From positions 248,001-312,000 of the forward strand of contig NZ_JAJSAR010000003.1 in assembly GCF_021729085.1 (NCBI RefSeq): a stretch of DNA of 64,000 bases. Direction: 5' to 3'. The DNA is from Pseudohongiella sp. O18 (GTDB lineage Bacteria > Pseudomonadota > Gammaproteobacteria > Pseudomonadales > Pseudohongiellaceae). The position numbers were made by a program, and so were the translations under genes. Under the pieces are notes generated by a model. The model had not been told where the DNA came from and searched no databases. It saw only the letters and a list, made by a program, of their open reading frames with translations. This document shows positions 52,625-64,000 of the stretch, piece after piece; position 1 is the stretch's first letter; each line of letters starts with the position of its first letter.

Positions 52625-53455
52625 TTATCGGCTAGCATTTCTGCGGCGGACGATCATATTGGTCGTTCGCTTGTTAGTTCTGGTCTTGTAGCCTTTGGTC
52701 GGCTTACCCCATGGCGTCACAGGGTGACGGCCACCGGAGGTACGACCTTCACCACCACCGTGCGGGTGATCAACCGGGTTCATGGCCACACCACGTACCG
52801 TCGGTCGAATACCACGCCAGCGTTTGGCACCGGCTTTACCCAGGGAGCGCAGGCTGTGCTCAGAGTTGGAAACCTCTCCCAGCGTTGCGCGACAATCGGC
52901 CAGCACTTTGCGCATCTCACCAGACTTCAGACGCAGCGTGACGTGATTACCTTCTTTAGCCACCAGCTGCACTGAGCCGCCAGCGCTTCGCGCGATCTGA
53001 GCGCCTTTACCCGGCTTCAGCTCAACGCAGTGAACCGTGCTACCCAGCGGGATGTTGCGCAGCGGCAGACAGTTACCTGTCTTGATCGGCGCCTCATCAC
53101 CTGAGACCAGCGTGTCGCCAGCAGAAATCTTGGCCGGCGCAATAATGTAACGGCGTTCGCCATCGGCGTAGAGCAGCAACGCAATGTTGGCCGTACGGTT
53201 GGGGTCATACTCCAGACGCTCAACCTTGGCTACGATGCCGTCTTTATCACGACGGAAATCGATAATTCGGTACTTTTGCTTGTGACCACCGCCCGCATGA
53301 CGACGAGTGATGCGTCCAGCATTGTTTCGACCACCAGTCTTTGACTTGGTCGCCACCAAACCAGCGTAAGGCTCACCCTTGTGCAAATCAGGGTTTACGA
53401 TTTTTACGACGAACCTGCGCCCTGGCGAGGTGGGTTTACATTTAACAACTGCCAT
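52625..53455 (-). CDS. rplB: 50S ribosomal protein L2
   Basis: 276 residues. The C-terminal loop [20 protein letters not shown] carries the conserved His near the peptidyl-transferase centre. [20 protein letters not shown] and the start [19 protein letters not shown] are typical. It is needed for subunit association and tRNA binding. It lies between rplW and rpsS. Confidence 0.99.
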   Translation of the reverse strand: MAVVKCKPTSPGRRFVVKIVNPDLHKGEPYAGLVATKSKTGGRNNAGRITRRHAGGGHKQKYRIIDFRRDKDGIVAKVERLEYDPNRTANIALLLYADGERRYIIAPAKISAGDTLVSGDEAPIKTGNCLPLRNIPLGSTVHCVELKPGKGAQIARSAGGSVQLVAKEGNHVTLRLKSGEMRKVLADCRATLGEVSNSEHSLRSLGKAGAKRWRGIRPTVRGVAMNPVDHPHGGGEGRTSGGRHPVTPWGKPTKGYKTRTNKRTTNMIVRRRNASR

Positions 53456-53470
53456 AACCGCGACCCTTTC

Positions 53471-53770
53471 TTACGCCATCTCCGCAAAGTCAATTTCCTG
53501 ACCCTGCGCCAGCTTCACGTAAGCCTTTTTCCAGTTTGATTTTTGTCTCAGCTTGCCACGCGCAGTACGCTTGGTCTTGCCCTTGACGTTGAGTACCTGC
53601 AGATCTTCCACTGTCACTTTGAACAGTGTTTCAATCGCTTCACGGATCTCAGGCTTGGTTGCGTCATTGGCAACACGGAACGCAACCTGGTTGTTGCGGT
53701 CTGCAATCAGCGCAGCCTTCTCAGATACGTGCGGCCCAACGATAATCGTGTAAAGTCTCTGTTGGTTCAT
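53471..53770 (-). CDS. rplW: 50S ribosomal protein L23
   Basis: 99 residues. The start [40 protein letters not shown] and [20 protein letters not shown] match L23, the trigger factor and SRP docking protein at the tunnel exit. The ATG overlaps the rplD stop by four bases. Confidence 0.99.
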   Translation of the reverse strand: MNQQRLYTIIVGPHVSEKAALIADRNNQVAFRVANDATKPEIREAIETLFKVTVEDLQVLNVKGKTKRTARGKLRQKSNWKKAYVKLAQGQEIDFAEMA

Positions 53771-54390
53771 GACAACATCTCCTCAACTTTTTTCAGCGCA
53801 GGAACAGTCATCAGCACCTTCTCGAAACCGATCAAACTGACCGGATCCAGACCTGACACATCCAATACATCAACGTGACGCAGGTTGCGAGCTGCCAGGT
53901 ACAGATTTTCTGCCACTTCATCAGCAACGATCAGTACGTTATCCAGCGAAAACTCTTTCAGCTTGCTCGCCAGATCTTTGGTTTTGTGCGTATCAACGCT
54001 GAACTGCTCAACAACGACCAGACGATCCTGACGCAGCAACTCTGACAGAATGCTGCGCATTGCACCGCGGTACATTTTGCGATTCAGTTTTTTGCTGTGA
54101 TCTTGGGGACGCGCAGCGAAGGTTACACCACCGGTACGCCAGATAGGGCCACGAGTGGTACCCGCACGCGCACGACCGCTACCCTTTTGACGCCATGGCT
54201 TACGACCACCACCTGCAACTTCGGAACGTGTCTTCTGCTTAACAGTACCCTGACGGGCGCCTGCCATGTAGGTCACGACCGCCTGATGTACCAGCGCTTC
54301 GTTAAATTCTTTGCCAAACGTTTCTTCTGAAACAGAAACAGTGCCTGCTCCGGCCTTTTTACCGGGCTGCGCAAGATTCAATTCCATCAT
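53767..54390 (-). CDS. rplD: 50S ribosomal protein L4
   Basis: 207 residues. The tunnel loop [20 protein letters not shown] and [20 protein letters not shown] is intact. In E. coli L4 also represses the S10 operon by binding its leader. GGGGG precedes the first of two ATGs. It lies between rplC and rplW. Whether L4 control operates here is open, since the rpsJ leader is short but the rpsJ-rplC spacer is long and structured. Confidence 0.99.
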   Translation of the reverse strand: MMELNLAQPGKKAGAGTVSVSEETFGKEFNEALVHQAVVTYMAGARQGTVKQKTRSEVAGGGRKPWRQKGSGRARAGTTRGPIWRTGGVTFAARPQDHSKKLNRKMYRGAMRSILSELLRQDRLVVVEQFSVDTHKTKDLASKLKEFSLDNVLIVADEVAENLYLAARNLRHVDVLDVSGLDPVSLIGFEKVLMTVPALKKVEEMLS

Positions 54391-54393
54391 TGC

Positions 54394-55047
54394 TTACCCC
54401 CTGGATCCGGCTGACTTGACAGAAGGACGCACTACCACGTGTGAGCCAGTAGCTCCCGGGATGGCACCTTTTACCAACAGCAGATTATTTTCGGCATCCA
54501 CGCGAACGACTTCGAGAAACTGAGTCGTTACGCGCACATCACCCATGTGTCCAGCCATCTTCTTGCCTTTCCAGACACGACCAGGCGTTTGACACTGACC
54601 AATTGAACCAGGAGCACGATGAGACAGTGAGTTACCGTGAGTTGCATCCTGTGCGCGGAAATTGTGACGCTTGATGGCGCCAGCGAAGCCTTTACCTTTT
54701 GAAGTGCCGGTTACGTCTACACGCTGACCTGCTTCAAACAGAGCAACTGTCAACTCAGCACCGGGGGCGAACTCAGCCAGCTCCTGCTGACCAGCGCGGA
54801 ATTCCCACAGGCCGGCACCAGCTTCTGTTCCAGCTTTCGCGAAGTGACCCGCCAAAGAGCGCGAAACGCGGGAAGCTTTGCGCTCACCCACAGTCACTTG
54901 AACGGCGCTGTAGCCATCCACTTCCTCAGTTTTCAACTGAGTAATTCTGTTTGGGCTGACCTCTACCACTGTCACTGGAACAGAATCTCCAGCTTCAGTA
55001 AATATACGGGTCATGCCGCTTTTTCGACCGACCAAACCAATCGACAT
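54394..55047 (-). CDS. rplC: 50S ribosomal protein L3
   Basis: 217 residues. [40 protein letters not shown] and [20 protein letters not shown] are the conserved segments, with the Gln that PrmB methylates in this last motif. L3 reaches the peptidyl-transferase centre and starts large-subunit assembly. It is separated from rpsJ by an unusually long 191-base spacer. Confidence 0.99.
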   Translation of the reverse strand: MSIGLVGRKSGMTRIFTEAGDSVPVTVVEVSPNRITQLKTEEVDGYSAVQVTVGERKASRVSRSLAGHFAKAGTEAGAGLWEFRAGQQELAEFAPGAELTVALFEAGQRVDVTGTSKGKGFAGAIKRHNFRAQDATHGNSLSHRAPGSIGQCQTPGRVWKGKKMAGHMGDVRVTTQFLEVVRVDAENNLLLVKGAIPGATGSHVVVRPSVKSAGSRG

Positions 55048-55238
55048 TTTTTGAACCTCATCGTGTACGGGGCTTTAACCCGCTATGGCTGCTATCGCAT
55101 TACACCATGTTTGCCTGGGGGCTTTTGGACCCCGCCAAGCCAGCTGTTATCAGTTGTTTCAGAGTTGAACCATTACTGAACCATTCTCGCTTCTATCTAC
55201 AAACCCGGCCTAACACAAAATTCTGGATCACTCAGCCC
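55048..55238 (-). promoter_or_regulatory. Long structured spacer between rpsJ and rplC
   Basis: 191 bases inside the S10 operon, where E. coli has about 30. It holds no gene. On the minus strand it contains CGGGG-tccaaaag-CCCC (around 55118-55134), a second GC stem CGGGttaaagCCCCG (55068-55082) 20 bases before rplC, and a 9-bp direct repeat AATGGTTCA (55166-55174, 55177-55185; 11-bp period). It could be an autoregulatory leader, an attenuator or an internal promoter region. Confidence 0.45.
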
Positions 55239-55550
55239 TTACCCAAGACTGATCTGCACTTCCACACCTGCCGCCAGGTCCAGCTTCATCAACGCATCCA
55301 CTGTTTTCTCTGTCGGCTCTACGATATCAAGAAGGCGCTTGTGCGTTCTGATCTCGTACTGATCGCGCGCATCTTTATTCACGTGCGGCGATATCAGAAT
55401 CGTGTAGCGTTCCCTGTTCGTTGGCAGAGGGATTGGCCCTCTCACCTGCGCACCGGTTCGCTTGGCAGTATCGACAATTTCCTGAGTAGACTGATCAATC
55501 AGCCGATGATCAAAGGCCTTCAGCCGAATTCTGATACGCTGATTTTGCAT
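55239..55550 (-). CDS. rpsJ: 30S ribosomal protein S10
   Basis: 103 residues, first gene of the S10 operon. [40 protein letters not shown] and [20 protein letters not shown] are typical, as is the end [14 protein letters not shown]10 is in the small-subunit head and is also NusE in antitermination. GGAG precedes the ATG. It has its own consensus promoter about 90 bases upstream. Confidence 0.99.
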   Translation of the reverse strand: MQNQRIRIRLKAFDHRLIDQSTQEIVDTAKRTGAQVRGPIPLPTNRERYTILISPHVNKDARDQYEIRTHKRLLDIVEPTEKTVDALMKLDLAAGVEVQISLG

Positions 55551-55639
55551 CTAGTCTGCTCTCCAAACACTTTTTAAATTAAATACTTACTTTTTTTGTT
55601 ACCCGGATCCCAGTTGAGGACCGGAAAAAAGGAAGCGGA

Positions 55640-55668
55640 ATTCTAAGGCTGACACAGCCCCATGTCAA
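55640..55668 (-). promoter_or_regulatory. Consensus sigma-70 promoter of the S10 operon
   Basis: On the minus strand TTGACA (55668-55663), a 17-base spacer and TAGAAT (55645-55640) give a near-perfect promoter, 90 bases before rpsJ. The upstream flank is AT-rich (GTAACGAAATAGTTTTC), compatible with an UP element. The predicted leader is only about 80 nt, shorter than the E. coli S10 leader. Confidence 0.85.
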
Positions 55669-55725
55669 GAAAACTATTTCGTTACAGCAAATTTAGTCTT
55701 CTTTGACCCTAACACAGCGAAGCAA

Positions 55726-55754
55726 TAAAAAGAGGCGGCCTATCGACCGCCTCT
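55726..55754 (-). terminator. Rho-independent terminator after tuf
   Basis: On the minus strand AGAGGCGG and CCGCCTCT pair as an 8-bp stem with an 8-nt loop, followed by TTTTTATT. It sits 20-45 bases past the tuf stop and separates the str operon from the S10 promoter. Confidence 0.9.
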
Positions 55755-55771
55755 CTTATGCCTTCACCGAC

Positions 55772-56968
55772 TTACTCGATGATTTTGGATACCACGCCAG
55801 CGCCTACAGTACGACCGCCTTCACGGATCGCAAAACGCAGACCTTCATCCATCGCAATCGGAGCAATCAGCGTTACCAGGAACTTCAGGTTGTCACCAGG
55901 CATAACCATCTCGACACCTTCCGGCAGCTCAACCGCACCAGTCACGTCAGTCGTACGGAAGTAGAACTGCGGACGGTAGCCTTTGAAGAATGGCGTGTGA
56001 CGACCACCTTCTTCCTTGCTCAGTACGTACACTTCGCCTTCAAACTTGGTGTGCGGAGTGATTGAACCAGGCTTGGCCAGTACCTGACCACGCTCAACGT
56101 CTTCACGCTTGGTACCACGCAGCAGAACACCCACGTTCTCACCTGCACGACCTTCGTCGAGCAGCTTGCGGAACATCTCAACACCCGTACAGGTAGTCTT
56201 GGTGGTGTCTTTCAGACCAACGATTTCGATCTCGTCGCCAACTTTAACGATACCGCGCTCAACACGGCCAGTAACCACCGTACCACGACCAGAGATCGAG
56301 AACACGTCTTCGATTGGCAGCAGGAAGGGCTTCTCGATGTCACGCTCAGGCTCAGGGATGTACTCGTCCAGAGTCTCAACCAGCTTCTTCACAGCTGAGG
56401 TACCCATTTCGTTGTCGTCCTGACCGTTCAGTGCCATCAGCGCAGAACCGATGATGATCGGCGTGTCGTCGCCCGGGAAATCGTAAGTGTCGAGCAACTC
56501 GCGCACTTCCATCTCAACCAGCTCCAACAGCTCCGCATCGTCAACCATGTCCGCTTTGTTCATGAACACAACGATGTAAGGAACGCCAACCTGACGGGAC
56601 AGCAGGATGTGCTCACGCGTCTGCGGCATGGGGCCGTCAGCAGCTGACACTACCAGAATCGCGCCGTCCATCTGCGCCGCACCAGTGATCATGTTCTTCA
56701 CATAGTCAGCGTGTCCGGGGCAGTCAACGTGTGCGTAGTGACGGTTTGGTGAGTCGTACTCAACGTGCGCAGTAGAGATGGTGATACCACGCTCTCTTTC
56801 TTCCGGCGCATTGTCGATCTGGTCGAAAGCACGCGATTCACCAGTACCCCACACATCAAAGCAAACGCGCGTCAGCGCTGCTGTCAGCGTTGTTTTACCA
56901 TGGTCAACGTGACCAATTGTTCCCACGTTGACGTGTACTTTTTTACGTTCAAATTTACCCTTAGCCAC
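55772..56968 (-). CDS. tuf: Elongation factor Tu
   Basis: 398 residues. The GTPase motifs are [17 protein letters not shown] and NKADM (as MNKADMVDD), plus the effector region [15 protein letters not shown]. The C-terminal domains have the kirromycin-site region around [16 protein letters not shown]. It delivers aminoacyl-tRNA to the A site. It is the only tuf copy in the window; a second, if any, would lie near rplK/secE upstream of rpoB. It follows fusA by 38 bases. Confidence 0.99.
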   Translation of the reverse strand: MAKGKFERKKVHVNVGTIGHVDHGKTTLTAALTRVCFDVWGTGESRAFDQIDNAPEERERGITISTAHVEYDSPNRHYAHVDCPGHADYVKNMITGAAQMDGAILVVSAADGPMPQTREHILLSRQVGVPYIVVFMNKADMVDDAELLELVEMEVRELLDTYDFPGDDTPIIIGSALMALNGQDDNEMGTSAVKKLVETLDEYIPEPERDIEKPFLLPIEDVFSISGRGTVVTGRVERGIVKVGDEIEIVGLKDTTKTTCTGVEMFRKLLDEGRAGENVGVLLRGTKREDVERGQVLAKPGSITPHTKFEGEVYVLSKEEGGRHTPFFKGYRPQFYFRTTDVTGAVELPEGVEMVMPGDNLKFLVTLIAPIAMDEGLRFAIREGGRTVGAGVVSKIIE

Positions 56969-57006
56969 AATATCACCTCGTGAAACTAGTCTATATTTTC
57001 AGAAAA

Positions 57007-59103
57007 TCAGCCTTTGTTTTTGCTGATGATGGACTCAGCAATATTCGATGGCACCTCACCGTACTTCAGGAATTCCATGGTGTAGGTCGCACGACCCTGC
57101 GAAATGGAACGCAGGTCGGTTGCATAACCAAACATTTCTGACAGAGGCACCTCAGCATTGATCACTTTACCGCTGGAGGTGTCATCCATGCCCTGAACCA
57201 TGCCACGACGACGGTTAAGGTCACCCATCACGTCACCCATGTTCTCTTCTGGAGTAACCACCTCAACTTTCATGATTGGTTCCAGCAGCGCCGGATCAGC
57301 CATCAGAGCGCCTTTCTTGAGCGCCATGGAGCCAGCGATTTTGAACGCCATTTCACTGGAGTCAACGTCGTGGTAAGAGCCATCATAGACTGTGACTTTC
57401 ATGGCCAGCAGCGGATATCCCGCCAAACAGCCATTTTTCATCTGTTCCTGAACGCCTTTATCAACGGCAGGGATGTATTCACGGGGAATCGCACCACCCA
57501 CAATCTCGTTCACAAACTGGTACTCTTCGTCTGCCGGCAGCGGCTCGATGCGCAACCAACAGTGACCAAACTGACCGCGACCACCGGACTGCTTGACGTG
57601 CTTACCTTCCACTTCAACTGCCTTGCGGATGGTTTCACGGTAAGCCACCTGCGGCTTGCCGATATTGGCCTCTACGCCGAATTCACGACGCATACGGTCA
57701 ACCAGAACGTCCAGGTGCAACTCACCCATACCGGAAATAATGGTCTGGCCTGACTCTTCATCTGTCTCAACACGGAACGATGGATCTTCCTGAGCCAGCT
57801 TGCCCAGAGCAATACCCATCTTTTCCTGGTCAGCCTTGGTCTTCGGCTCAACAGCAACCGAGATTACAGGATCAGGGAAGTCCATCTTTTCCAGAACGAC
57901 GATACGGCTTGGATCACACAGAGTTTCACCAGTGGTAACGTCTTTCAGACCGATGGCAGCAGCGATGTCGCCGGCCATTACTTCTTTGATCTCGTCGCGG
58001 TTGTTGGCGCGCATCTGCACCATACGACCGACACGCTCTTTCTTCATCTTTACCGAGTTGTAGACAGAGTCGCCAGAATTGAGCTTGCCTGAGTAAACAC
58101 GGAAGAAGGTCAGCGTACCCACAAACGGGTCCGTGGCAATCTTGAACGCCAGGGCCGCAAATGGCTCATCATCACTGGATTCACAGCGGATAACAGAACC
58201 ATCTTCCAGCGTACCTTCGATGTCCTTCACTTCTGTCGGTGACGGCAGGTATTCAACTACCGCGTCCAGAACAGCCTGAACACCCTTGTTCTTGAATGCG
58301 GAGCCACAGAAGGTTGGAACAATTTCGTTGGCCAGCGTACGAATACGGATACCAGCCTTGATTTCCTCTTCAGTCAGCTCACCGCCTTCTAGGTACTTGT
58401 TCATCAGCTCTTCGTTGGCTTCGGCAGCTGCCTCGACCATGTATTCGCGCCACTCTTCAGACTCAGCCTGCATGTCAGCAGGAATGTCTTCGTAAGCCAC
58501 GGTCACGCCCTGGTCAGCTTCGCTCCAGACGATGCTCTTCATCTTCACCAGGTCGATAACACCCTTGAAGTTGTCTTCAGCACCGATGGCCAGTTGCATG
58601 GGCACAGGAATGGCACCCAGACGGTTCTTGACCTGTTTGACCACTTTCAGGAAGTCAGCGCCGGCACGGTCCATCTTGTTAACAAAGATCAGACGCGGCA
58701 CTTCGTAGCGGTTTGCCTGGCGCCATACAGTTTCTGTCTGCGGCTGCACACCTGAAGAACCACACAGCACTACTACAGCACCATCCAGCACTCGCAGTGA
58801 ACGCTCAACCTCAATGGTGAAGTCCACGTGTCCGGGTGTGTCGATGATGTTGACACGGTGTTCATCGAACTGCTGACTCATACCACGCCAGAATGTCGTC
58901 ACGGCAGCAGAGGTAATGGTGATACCACGCTCCTGCTCCTGCTCCATCCAGTCCATGGTGGCAGCGCCGTCGTGTACTTCACCAATTTTGTGGTTCATAC
59001 CTGTGTAGAACAGGACTCGCTCGGTCGTAGTTGTTTTACCAGCATCTACGTGAGCACAGATACCGATATTTCTGTAACGGCTCAATGGGGTTCTTCTGGC
59101 CAC
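57007..59103 (-). CDS. fusA: Elongation factor G
   Basis: 698 residues. GTPase motifs are [19 protein letters not shown] and [10 protein letters not shown]. Domain II-V landmarks include [16 protein letters not shown] and [20 protein letters not shown], the tip of domain IV that enters the A site. It catalyses translocation and, with RRF, ribosome recycling. The gene has its normal place between rpsG and tuf in the str operon. Confidence 0.99.
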   Translation of the reverse strand: MARRTPLSRYRNIGICAHVDAGKTTTTERVLFYTGMNHKIGEVHDGAATMDWMEQEQERGITITSAAVTTFWRGMSQQFDEHRVNIIDTPGHVDFTIEVERSLRVLDGAVVVLCGSSGVQPQTETVWRQANRYEVPRLIFVNKMDRAGADFLKVVKQVKNRLGAIPVPMQLAIGAEDNFKGVIDLVKMKSIVWSEADQGVTVAYEDIPADMQAESEEWREYMVEAAAEANEELMNKYLEGGELTEEEIKAGIRIRTLANEIVPTFCGSAFKNKGVQAVLDAVVEYLPSPTEVKDIEGTLEDGSVIRCESSDDEPFAALAFKIATDPFVGTLTFFRVYSGKLNSGDSVYNSVKMKKERVGRMVQMRANNRDEIKEVMAGDIAAAIGLKDVTTGETLCDPSRIVVLEKMDFPDPVISVAVEPKTKADQEKMGIALGKLAQEDPSFRVETDEESGQTIISGMGELHLDVLVDRMRREFGVEANIGKPQVAYRETIRKAVEVEGKHVKQSGGRGQFGHCWLRIEPLPADEEYQFVNEIVGGAIPREYIPAVDKGVQEQMKNGCLAGYPLLAMKVTVYDGSYHDVDSSEMAFKIAGSMALKKGALMADPALLEPIMKVEVVTPEENMGDVMGDLNRRRGMVQGMDDTSSGKVINAEVPLSEMFGYATDLRSISQGRATYTMEFLKYGEVPSNIAESIISKNKG

Positions 59104-59144
59104 AATCGCACCTATATGCTTAAAAAATTGAATTTAATGATTTA

Positions 59145-59615
59145 TCAGAAACGGTAGTGCGAGAACGCCTTGTTGGCTTCAGCCATACGGTGCACATCTT
59201 CACGCTTCTTGACCGCGCTGCCGCGGCCCTGAGATGCGTCAGAAATCTCACCGGCCAGACGCAATGCCATGGACTTCTCGCCACGCTTGCGTGCATGCTC
59301 AACCAACCAACGCATTGCCAAAGCGGTACGGCGCTCTGCGCGCACTTCAACTGGAACCTGATAGGTTGCACCACCCACCCTGCGAGACTTCACCTCAACC
59401 ATCGGTGCAATTTGCTCAAGGGCTTTTTCAAAGGTTTCCAGCGGATCACCACCGCCATTTTTGGTCACTGTATCCAGTGCACCATAGACAATCTTCTCGG
59501 CAACTGACTTTTTGCCGTCTTCCATCACGTGGTTCATGAACTTGGCCAGCACCTTGCTGCCATATTTGGCATCAGGCAGGATTTCACGTTTTGCTGCCAC
59601 TCTTCTTCTGGGCAT
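59145..59615 (-). CDS. rpsG: 30S ribosomal protein S7
   Basis: 156 residues. [40 protein letters not shown] and [20 protein letters not shown] are standard S7. It nucleates the small-subunit head and, in E. coli, represses the str operon at its own start. The rpsL-rpsG gap (88 bases) is where that control acts in E. coli. Confidence 0.99.
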   Translation of the reverse strand: MPRRRVAAKREILPDAKYGSKVLAKFMNHVMEDGKKSVAEKIVYGALDTVTKNGGGDPLETFEKALEQIAPMVEVKSRRVGGATYQVPVEVRAERRTALAMRWLVEHARKRGEKSMALRLAGEISDASQGRGSAVKKREDVHRMAEANKAFSHYRF

Positions 59616-59703
59616 AACTCACCTCACTATTCAGGTAAATCCACGATTCACACCCGTCACCGACGAATGTCACGCGGCCTTACTGGAAAAATTTATTTGA
59701 AAA

Positions 59704-60078
59704 TTAAGACTTTGGACGCTTAGCACCGTACTTGGAGCGACCCTGACGACGTGCTGATACGCCTGATGTATCCAGGCTGCCGCGCACTGTGTGATAACGC
59801 ACACCCGGAAGGTCTTTTACACGACCACCACGGATCAGGATCACAGAGTGCTCCTGCAGGTTGTGACCTTCACCGCCGATGTAGGAGGTGACTTCATAAC
59901 CGTTAGTCAAACGCACACGACATACTTTACGCAGTGCTGAGTTTGGCTTCTTTGGTGTAGTTGTGTAGACGCGGGTGCACACGCCACGTTTTTGCGGGCA
60001 ACCTTGCAGAGCGGGCACGTCACTCTTGGCGACTTTGCTCTGTCTTGGTTTACGAACCAACTGGTTGATAGTTGCCAT
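59704..60078 (-). CDS. rpsL: 30S ribosomal protein S12
   Basis: 124 residues, first gene of the str operon. [40 protein letters not shown] and [17 protein letters not shown] are intact. The lysines equivalent to E. coli Lys43 and Lys88, where streptomycin-resistance changes occur, are unchanged. It monitors codon-anticodon pairing at the decoding site. AGGAG precedes the ATG. Confidence 0.99.
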   Translation of the reverse strand: MATINQLVRKPRQSKVAKSDVPALQGCPQKRGVCTRVYTTTPKKPNSALRKVCRVRLTNGYEVTSYIGGEGHNLQEHSVILIRGGRVKDLPGVRYHTVRGSLDTSGVSARRQGRSKYGAKRPKS

Positions 60079-60177
60079 TCATTACTCCTGAACTAGTCAT
60101 TTAAATACTTGTACTCCGGCGTGCAGCCGATTACTGCGATTCCGTGGAACCACAGACAAAAGACCACTCACCAGAGT

Positions 60178-60218
60178 AAAGGATGCGAGAGTTTAAAGAC
60201 CTCGCATCCTCTAGTCAA
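60178..60218 (-). promoter_or_regulatory. str-operon promoter inside an inverted repeat (probable rpoC terminator)
   Basis: On the minus strand TTGACT (60218-60213), a 17-base spacer and TAAACT (60195-60190) form a strong promoter for rpsL. The same bases hold GGATGCGAG and CTCGCATCC (60209-60201 and 60189-60181), a perfect 9-bp inverted repeat followed by TTT, which as RNA would form a hairpin after rpoC. The spacer is one arm and the -10 lies in the loop. Confidence 0.75.
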
Positions 60219-60251
60219 CTGAATTAGGCGCTACAGTCGGGTTTCCCCGGT

Positions 60252-64000
<3,749 letters not shown>

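Overview
The window looks like a chromosomal segment of a gammaproteobacterium, probably a free-living aquatic one. The evidence is the gammaproteobacterial order of the str, S10, spc and alpha ribosomal operons, a complete gspC-N type II secretion (T2SS) operon, a large TonB-dependent receptor, glpD/glpK and a ModF-type ATPase. Base composition and gene style are uniform. I see no insertion sequence, phage, integrase, CRISPR array, rRNA or tRNA gene. Genus-level identity cannot be read from this sequence alone.

Layout. (1) 1-2.4 kb, + strand: pxpB-pxpC-pxpA, an ATP-dependent 5-oxoprolinase, coupled by ATGA overlaps. (2) 2.4-18.3 kb, - strand: a surface-type lipoprotein with a beta-helix-like body, a TonB-dependent receptor, then gspC-D-E-F-G-H-I-J-K-L-M-N with gaps of a few bases or overlaps. 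Upstream of the lipoprotein is a Pho-box-like pair of 7-bp direct repeats (18516-18533) facing it, with a plausible -10. (3) 18.5-24.5 kb, + strand: a persulfide dioxygenase-rhodanese fusion, an exported protein with Y-x-P-N-G repeats, and a phosphorelay of response regulator, HPt protein and hybrid histidine kinase. (4) 24.4-29.4 kb, - strand: a ModF-like ATPase, a secreted esterase and a small lipoprotein in one unit, then a redoxin/cytochrome c/copper-monooxygenase-like fusion with its own terminator. (5) 29.7-34.8 kb: a TetR regulator, glutaredoxin, a small membrane protein, a carboxylesterase, an exported methyltransferase-like protein, an SMI1/KNR4 protein and a soluble chemoreceptor whose sensor is C-terminal. 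(6) 35.1-41.4 kb: divergent glpD and glpK, with a phosphatase and a DUF1499 protein after glpK, an LspA paralogue and a class V aminotransferase. (7) 41.5-64 kb, - strand: alpha (rplQ-rpoA-rpsD-rpsK-rpsM, with rpmJ), spc (secY to rplN), S10 (rpsQ to rpsJ), str (tuf-fusA-rpsG-rpsL) and the 3' part of rpoC.

The most interesting block is region 2. Inferred model: phosphate limitation, acting through the Pho-box-like site, drives a unit that makes an outer-membrane TonB receptor, a disulfide-rich lipoprotein with an Asp+2 sorting residue, and the T2SS that could carry that lipoprotein to the cell surface. The genes and sites are seen in the sequence. The regulation and the substrate relationship are inference.

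In region 7 the transcription signals are unusually clear. A consensus promoter for rpsL lies inside the inverted repeat that probably ends rpoC, tuf has a strong terminator, rpsJ has a consensus promoter, and rplQ is followed by a strong terminator. An unusual 191-nt spacer separates rpsJ from rplC.
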